Shown here in pieces: positions 62,463 to 64,000 of a stretch of DNA of 64,000 bases. The notes beneath the pieces were generated by a model. It did not search any database and was not told the origin of the DNA. It worked only from the letters and a program-made list of their open reading frames with translations. How positions within the stretch are numbered: position 1 is the stretch's first letter; each line of letters starts with the position of its first letter. The stretch lies in contig OY970120.1 of NCBI GenBank assembly GCA_963705885.1, positions 248,001 through 312,000 of the forward strand, in the 5' to 3' direction. Origin of the DNA: MFD01275-c22 sp963705885. Lineage in GTDB: Bacteria; Actinomycetota; Actinomycetes; JACCUZ01. The translations under genes were made by a program, and so were the position numbers.

Positions 62463-64000
62463 ATGCCCAGCACCCCCCGGCCCCAGGGCCACCCCGCGTT
62501 CAGCCAGCAGCCCGGACGTCACCGCGGCAGCGCGGGATCCGGACGGTCGGGCGCGACGGTGCTCGCCTCCCGGATCGCGGGTCGTCGCCCAGGTAGCCGT
62601 GCCCTGCGCGCCATGGCGGCCGCGACCTCGGCCGTCGTCGCGGCGGGCTTCCTCGTCGCGAACGCCTCGGCCGAGACGCCGTTCTCCCTGAACCTGGCGG
62701 CAGGCCAGTCGAGCGCCTACACCGACCCGTCGGGCACCGCCTTCGGGCCCGACAAGCACTACTCGGGCGGCTCGGTGCACCGCAGCGGGGCCAGCATCCG
62801 CGACACCAAGGCCGACGCCCTCTACCAGCGGCACCGCTGGGGCATGTCCGGATACAAGCTTCCCGTCGACTGCGCGGGGACCTACACGGTGACCCTGCAC
62901 TTCGCCGAGACCGTGATGAGCAGGAGCGGCCGGCGCGTGTTCGGCGTCGCGGCGGAGGGCACCACCAAGATCGCCAAGCTCGACGTCTTCGCCGCTGTCG
63001 GCGTCAACCGTGCGCTGAAGCGCAGCTTCGACGTCACCGTGAAGGACGGCACGCTCAACCTCGACTTCCAACGGATCGTCGAGGACCCCATGGTCTCGGG
63101 CATCCAGGTGTCCCGGAACTCGAGCTGCTCGGGTGGGCCCGCCCCGGCACCGGCCCCGACGACGTCCACTCCGGCGCCGAGCACGAAGCCTCCGGCGCCG
63201 AGCACGCCGGCGCCCACAGCGCCGGCAGGGCAAGGCTTCTCGGACAGAGTCAATGTCGCGAGCAACTCGCCCTACACCGACGCGAGCGGCAAGGTCTGGT
63301 CGCCCGACGAAGGCTTCGTGGGCGGCACCGTGTGGCAGGGCGGGAGCACCGCCGTCGCCAACACGACGTCCGACGCGCTCTACCGCAAGCACCGCTGGGG
63401 CATGAGCGGCTACAAGATCGCCGTTCCGAAGCCCGGCAAGTACGAGGTCGACCTGCACCTGGCGGAGCTGGTCTTCACCTCCCCCGGGCGTCGGGTCTTC
63501 GACGTCACGGCGGAAGGCGCCCTGAAGCTCGACAACCTCGACGTCCTTGCCGAGGCTGGCGGGCCGGACCGAGCGCTGACCGAGACCTTCGTCGTGGACG
63601 TCCAGGACGGGACGCTCAACCTCGGTTTCAGCGCCAGCGCTGACGACCCGATGGTGTCGGGCATCGAGGTGACCACGGCCGGCGCGAGCCAGCCGGCGCC
63701 GACCACGCAGACCCCGGCGCCGACCACGCAGGCCCCGGCGCCGACCACTCCGGCTCCGGCTCCCACCACGCAGGCCCCGGCGCCGACCACTCCGGCTCCG
63801 GCTCCCACCACGCAGGCACCGCCGGCCTCGTCCGGCGGCTTCCCGAACGCCGGCAACACCGGCGTGCCGTCGGGGGTCTCGCTGACTCCCTCTGGTTCCC
63901 TCACCGTCACGCAGAACGGCGCCGTCATCGACGCCAAGGACGTAAATGGCAGCATCACCGTGCAGGCCAACAACGTGACCATCAAGCGCACTCGCATCCG
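62463..64000 (+). CDS. Secreted malectin-domain protein, 3' end outside window
   Basis: More than 512 residues; the frame is open at the window end. Signal region ALRAMAAATSAVVAAGFLVANASAE (about 49-75). Two malectin domains follow (SLNLAAGQSSAYTDPSG...ALYQRHRWGMSGYKLPVDCAGTYTVTLHFAE and VNVASNSPYTDASG...ALYRKHRWGMSGYKIAVPKPGKYEVDLHLAE), each ending DGTLNL.F...DPMVSGI. They are joined by a Thr/Pro/Ala linker and followed by a (TPAPTTQAPAPT) repeat. The visible end (FPNAGNTGVPSGVSLTPSGS...NNVTIKRTRI) begins a beta-helix-type domain. It would bind carbohydrate outside the cell. GAAGGA lies 5-6 nt upstream of ATG. Confidence 0.85.
   Translation, partial: MPSTPRPQGHPAFSQQPGRHRGSAGSGRSGATVLASRIAGRRPGSRALRAMAAATSAVVAAGFLVANASAETPFSLNLAAGQSSAYTDPSGTAFGPDKHYSGGSVHRSGASIRDTKADALYQRHRWGMSGYKLPVDCAGTYTVTLHFAETVMSRSGRRVFGVAAEGTTKIAKLDVFAAVGVNRALKRSFDVTVKDGTLNLDFQRIVEDPMVSGIQVSRNSSCSGGPAPAPAPTTSTPAPSTKPPAPSTPAPTAPAGQGFSDRVNVASNSPYTDASGKVWSPDEGFVGGTVWQGGSTAVANTTSDALYRKHRWGMSGYKIAVPKPGKYEVDLHLAELVFTSPGRRVFDVTAEGALKLDNLDVLAEAGGPDRALTETFVVDVQDGTLNLGFSASADDPMVSGIEVTTAGASQPAPTTQTPAPTTQAPAPTTPAPAPTTQAPAPTTPAPAPTTQAPPASSGGFPNAGNTGVPSGVSLTPSGSLTVTQNGAVIDAKDVNGSITVQANNVTIKRTRI

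Noticed and set aside
63660..63830. CRISPR-like direct repeats
   Set aside because: The repeats are in-frame codons of a Thr/Pro/Ala linker (TPAPTTQAPAPT) without spacers. No CRISPR array was seen anywhere in the window.

Overview
The window is very GC-rich DNA from a Gram-positive actinobacterium. Codons end mostly in G or C, GTG starts and ATGA/GTGA overlaps are common, and several genes look leaderless with a TANNNT hexamer exactly 6 nt before the start. The chromosomal block mfd, SurA-like lipoprotein, mazG, eno, ftsB/divIC, DUF501, ppx is characteristic of the phylum, as are the DUF222/HNH gene, the Suc_Fer-like protein, the DUF4287 protein and the F420/PPOX enzyme. A Nocardioidaceae-like or related lineage is plausible, but the genus cannot be fixed from sequence alone.

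Layout. 1-13 kb: mixed metabolic and stress genes (VWA protein end, FAD oxidase, cupin plus PLP enzyme, P-type cation ATPase divergent from a universal stress protein across two DosR-like boxes, an isolated 11-codon ORF unit, MFS exporter plus lipoprotein, hydrolase, frameshifted DUF222/HNH gene). 13-22 kb: amidase remnant, MutL/GlmL-like ATPase, cystathionine gamma-lyase/synthase, DDAH-like hydrolase, MsrA, then a three-gene operon (Gly-Gly-Ala-Asp repeat peptide, JmjC/cupin_4 oxygenase, Suc_Fer ferredoxin-like protein) and cystathionine beta-synthase. 22-28 kb: metallo-beta-lactamase fold protein, SGNH hydrolase, frameshifted MBOAT/AlgJ-like acylation pair, thiolase and a 94-bp palindromic element. 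28-48 kb: housekeeping genes (Bax1-like protein, an unusual tRNA-Leu(UAA), def, ACT protein, Cfa, NDH-2, uracil-DNA glycosylase, dienelactone hydrolase, GNAT, ppx, DUF501, ftsB, eno, DUF218, DUF885, mazG, mfd).

48.3-54.5 kb holds a complete lasso-peptide biosynthetic cluster: a 46-residue precursor with a YxxPxLx3Gx5Tx-type leader and a Gly1...Asp9 core, RRE protein (B1), transglutaminase-like protease (B2), a short asparagine-synthetase-type cyclase (C), an ABC exporter (D), an HPr-kinase-like enzyme (K) and a nucleotidyltransferase (N). 54.8-64 kb is a cell-surface/polysaccharide region: a giant secreted repeat protein (two frameshifts), a glycosyltransferase translationally coupled to an asparagine synthetase B, and a malectin-domain secreted protein running off the end, preceded by a highly structured leader.

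The strongest candidates for undescribed biology are the tailored lasso cluster and the repeat-peptide/oxygenase/ferredoxin operon, whose oxygenase lacks any ATG, GTG or TTG start in its N-terminal 80 codons. Several genes carry clustered single-base indels. These may be real decay or assembly error and should be resolved before function is inferred.
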